Part shown: one piece after another, positions 5,611 through 7,742 of the stretch
Position numbering within the stretch: the stretch's first letter is position 1
Layout: every line of letters starts with the position of its first letter
Source: JAKRSD01 sp964473995
GTDB lineage: Bacteria > Bacteroidota > Bacteroidia > CAIKAF01
Length of the DNA: 7,742 nt
Reading direction: 5' to 3'
NCBI GenBank assembly: GCA_964473995.1
Contig: CAYYRB010000083.1
Location: 1 to 7,742, forward strand
Made by a program: the position numbers and the translations under genes
The notes under the pieces: generated by a model
Seen by the model: the letters and a program-made list of their open reading frames with translations, nothing else
What the model was told of the DNA's origin: nothing
Database searches by the model: none

Positions 5611-6570
5611 GTGGAGGGAACATGGAACATAGGGCTCGATGTTTCCGGCGGTGATTTTGCTCCCGGTTGCAATTTTGACGGCGCCGCCGCCGCTCTGAGC
5701 GAATACGCGGGCAGGTTGCATCTCACGTTGTTCGGACCCGAAGAAGACATCCGTTCGGGCATGTCCGATCGGGGTGTGGATTCTTCCCTTTACACCGTGG
5801 TAGACGCTCCGGAAACCATCGAAATGGGCGAATCGCCCATGAGGGCTTTTATGACCAAGCCCAAATCCAGTATTGCCATAGGCTTCCGTTGGCTTCAGGA
5901 GGATAAAATTCACGGATTTGCCAGTGCGGGAAGCACAGGGGCCATGTTCGGTGCGGCCGTCATTACTCTGGGAACCGTGGTGGAAAATATCCGCCCCTGT
6001 CTCATGACCTACGTGCCTAAATTGTCAGGACGCGACGGAATTATTCTCGATATCGGCGCCTCGGCCGATTCCAAACCTGAAAATTTATATCAGTTTGCCG
6101 TGCTTGGAAATTCTTTTGCCAAGCACATTTTGCATATTTCAGATCCCAAAGTAGGGTTGCTCAATATAGGTGAAGAACCTGAAAAAGGAAACGAGCTTAC
6201 CAAGGCCGCCTATAAACTGATGGACGGTTCTGCCGACTTTAATTTTGTGGGCAATGTGGAAGGCCACGACATCGTGCATGAAAAGGCCGACGTGATTGTA
6301 TGCAACGGTTTTACCGGGAATGTGGTCGTGAAATACAGTGAATCTTGGTATCATATCTGCCGTAATTTCGGATTGAATAATGATTTTTTGGAGCGTTTCA
6401 ATTTTGAAAATCAAGGCGGTTCTCCCGTCTTGGGAGTGAACGGTGCGGTTGTCATCGGGCATGGAATCAGCAACGGAAAAGCCATCAAAAACATGATCCG
6501 CATGACTGTGGACATGGTTGATAATATGCTCGCGCAACGGATTAAAGAAGCGCTTACCCCGCATGAATAG
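5611..6570 (+). CDS. plsX: Phosphate acyltransferase PlsX
   Basis: PlsX converts acyl-ACP and phosphate to acyl-phosphate, the acyl donor for PlsY in membrane phospholipid synthesis; it is a peripheral, membrane-associated cytosolic enzyme. The 319-residue sequence covers the whole family: IGLDVSGGDFAP (7-18), SAGSTGAMFGAA (105-116), RPCLMTYVPKL (128-138), DIGASADSKPE (147-157), LLNIGEEPEKGNE (183-195), NFVGNVEGHD (211-220), ADVIVCNGFTGNVVVK (226-241) and LGVNGAVVIGHGISN (274-288). The only usable start in frame is GTG at 5611, since the preceding in-frame stop is that of rpmF; the ATG at 5622 is out of frame. Several positions I remember as nearly invariant differ: Met to Ser12, Asn to Ser108 and Asp to Asn232. 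The fabH start overlaps its end by 8 bp. Confidence 0.95.
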   Translation: MEGTWNIGLDVSGGDFAPGCNFDGAAAALSEYAGRLHLTLFGPEEDIRSGMSDRGVDSSLYTVVDAPETIEMGESPMRAFMTKPKSSIAIGFRWLQEDKIHGFASAGSTGAMFGAAVITLGTVVENIRPCLMTYVPKLSGRDGIILDIGASADSKPENLYQFAVLGNSFAKHILHISDPKVGLLNIGEEPEKGNELTKAAYKLMDGSADFNFVGNVEGHDIVHEKADVIVCNGFTGNVVVKYSESWYHICRNFGLNNDFLERFNFENQGGSPVLGVNGAVVIGHGISNGKAIKNMIRMTVDMVDNMLAQRIKEALTPHE

Positions 6571-7558
6571 AATGGTTGCCGCCATAACGGGTGTTCAGGG
6601 ATATGTACCCGATTACATATTGACCAATGAAGAACTTTCCCGCATGGTGGACACCAACCCCGATTGGATTACAACCCGCACGGGCATAAAAGAGCGTCGC
6701 ATTCTAAAAGGACATCTCGGTACTTCGTTCATGGCCGTGCAGGCCGTAAACGGCTTATTGGCTAAAACGGGCACCAAGGCCGAAGATATCGATTTGTTGA
6801 TCGTGGGTACCGTTACCCCGGATTTCACGTTCCCCTCCACCGCCAATTTGGTGGCTGCCGAAACGGGGTGCGTAAATTCATTCAGTTACGACATCAATGC
6901 CGCCTGCTCGGGTTTTCTGTATTCGCTGATTGCGGGTGCGCAGCACATCGAGTCGGGGCGTTATAAAAAGGTAATCGTGGTGGGGGCCGATAAAATGTCG
7001 TCCATCATGGATTATGGAGACCGCTCCACCTGTGTTATTTTCGGAGACGGTGCGGGTGCCGTTTTGTTGGAGCCTTCATCCGATGGAAACGGCATCGTGG
7101 ATTTTATTCTGAAAAGCGACGGAACAGGCTGTAAATACCTGCACAAAAAGGCAGGCGGCTCGGTGAATCCTTCCAATCCGCGAAATGTTTACGGAAATGA
7201 CCACTTTGTGTATCAGGAAGGGCAGGCTGTGTTCAAATTTGCCGTGGTGAATATGGCCCAGATATCCTACGATATTATGGAAAGAAACGGCTTGACCAAC
7301 GAAACCGTAAACTGGCTGGTTCCTCACCAGGCCAACAAGCGCATCATTGATGCCACTGCTGAGCGCATGGGGCTTTCCGCAGATAAAGTTATGCTAAACA
7401 TAGACCGCTACGGAAACACCACCGCAGGAACCATCCCTCTTTGCCTTTGGGATTATGAGCCGCACCTGCGCAAGGGCGATAACCTGATTTTATCTGCATT
7501 CGGAGGAGGCTTTACCTGGGGAGCCATATACATTCGCTGGGCCTTCGACGGAAAATAA
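6563..7558 (+). CDS. fabH: Beta-ketoacyl-ACP synthase III
   Basis: FabH starts type II fatty acid synthesis by condensing an acyl-CoA primer, usually acetyl-CoA or a branched one, with malonyl-ACP. The 331-residue protein keeps the full catalytic triad: Cys115 in YDINAACSGF, His255 in VPHQANKR and Asn285 in YGNTTAGT; the 30-residue His-Asn spacing equals that of E. coli FabH. Other family blocks are DWITTRTGIKERR (34-46), GDGAGAVLLE (161-170) and the C-terminal FGGGFTWGA (313-321). The frame is open further upstream into plsX, but MNRMVAAITG at 6563 is the natural N-terminus, overlapping plsX by 8 bp; Met4 (6572) is a close alternative. Primer preference, straight or branched, cannot be decided from the sequence alone. 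It is the last gene of the visible unit. Confidence 0.95.
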   Translation: MNRMVAAITGVQGYVPDYILTNEELSRMVDTNPDWITTRTGIKERRILKGHLGTSFMAVQAVNGLLAKTGTKAEDIDLLIVGTVTPDFTFPSTANLVAAETGCVNSFSYDINAACSGFLYSLIAGAQHIESGRYKKVIVVGADKMSSIMDYGDRSTCVIFGDGAGAVLLEPSSDGNGIVDFILKSDGTGCKYLHKKAGGSVNPSNPRNVYGNDHFVYQEGQAVFKFAVVNMAQISYDIMERNGLTNETVNWLVPHQANKRIIDATAERMGLSADKVMLNIDRYGNTTAGTIPLCLWDYEPHLRKGDNLILSAFGGGFTWGAIYIRWAFDGK

Positions 7559-7742
7559 CCGGTGAAATACTGATTCAAGAGCATCAGTCAACTCGCTAAG
7601 AGATCAGGCAAGCATCCCTTCAAGCAATTTACAATGTTCTGATCGCTTGATACAACTACGGGCTAATAATGAAAAGCGGTAAACTACGTCTGTCTTATTA
7701 TTTGCCTTTTGATTTGTTTTCCATCATTTTTAAGCCATAGTT
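7559..7742. other. Non-coding region after fabH
   Basis: These 184 bp hold no convincing gene. A small hairpin is possible just after fabH: ACTGAT (7569-7574) and ATCAGT (7583-7588), 6-bp stem, 8-nt loop, but without a U-tract. A second weak pair is TCAAGC (7620-7625) with GCTTGA (7645-7650). The last 60 bases are T-rich and may be the upstream part of a promoter for the next gene, which is outside the window. Confidence 0.5.

Noticed and set aside
5398..5913. A 171-codon open frame on the minus strand across rpmF and the start of plsX
   Set aside because: It is antisense to two conserved genes, has no family resemblance and no promoter element near its start.
6139..6585. A 148-codon open frame on the minus strand within plsX
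   Set aside because: Complement of the conserved PlsX C-terminal half; nothing supports expression.
7569..7588. Hairpin after fabH as a terminator
   Set aside because: The stem is only 6 bp and not GC-rich, and no U-tract follows, so termination cannot be claimed.
7669..7740. A possible small protein of about 23 codons after fabH
   Set aside because: It is short, low-complexity and T-rich, with no ribosome binding signal or recognisable family. More likely non-coding sequence before the next gene.
7701..7742. A promoter at the right edge
   Set aside because: TTTG-like boxes are present in the T-rich end, but any matching -7 element would fall at or beyond the edge and cannot be seen.
1..7742. 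A hidden undescribed system such as defence, secondary metabolism or phage
   Set aside because: Every sizeable gene belongs to a well-known core family and the order of the last five is a familiar Bacteroidota arrangement. No genes of unknown function remain to build such a system from.

Overview
The window looks like ordinary core chromosome from a member of the Bacteroidota. Three things suggest this: the gene order pdxA, DUF177 (yceD-like), rpmF, plsX, fabH; protein signatures of the Bacteroidota type, especially in PlsX and FabH; and promoter elements of the form TAnnTTTG in place of an E. coli-type -10 box, with no clear Shine-Dalgarno sequences. I see no mobile element, CRISPR array, tRNA or rRNA, and no defence or biosynthetic cassette. 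Genus cannot be read from the sequence.

Layout. Positions 1-193 are non-coding and hold short direct repeats. Two genes lie on the minus strand: an AI-2E/PerM-family membrane protein (194-1333) and an alpha/beta hydrolase of the phospholipase/carboxylesterase type (1471-2115). Each has its own TAnnTTTG element within 5 bases of its ATG, so both mRNAs are probably leaderless or nearly so. A 106-bp divergent region with two outward-facing -7 elements separates them from the plus-strand genes. These begin with pepA (M17 leucyl aminopeptidase), which overlaps pdxA (pyridoxine 5'-phosphate pathway) by 4 bp. A second plus-strand unit has its own promoter at about 4804-4835: a DUF177/YceD-like protein, rpmF (ribosomal protein bL32), plsX (phosphate acyltransferase) and fabH (ketoacyl-ACP synthase III). 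The last 184 bp are non-coding as far as I can see; the next gene lies beyond the edge.

How the genes work together. The DUF177-rpmF-plsX-fabH unit links ribosome assembly (23S rRNA accumulation and bL32) to the start of fatty acid synthesis (FabH makes the first acetoacetyl-ACP) and the start of phospholipid synthesis (PlsX makes acyl-phosphate from acyl-ACP). Spacing is tight: 23 nt, 6 nt, then an 8-bp overlap, which supports co-transcription and coupling. pepA-pdxA is a separate metabolic pair covering peptide turnover and vitamin B6.

I found no undescribed system. The points most worth checking are a 13-15 bp motif repeated in three intergenic places, the near-leaderless promoters, the GTG start of plsX in frame with rpmF, and several unusual residues in conserved PlsX motifs.
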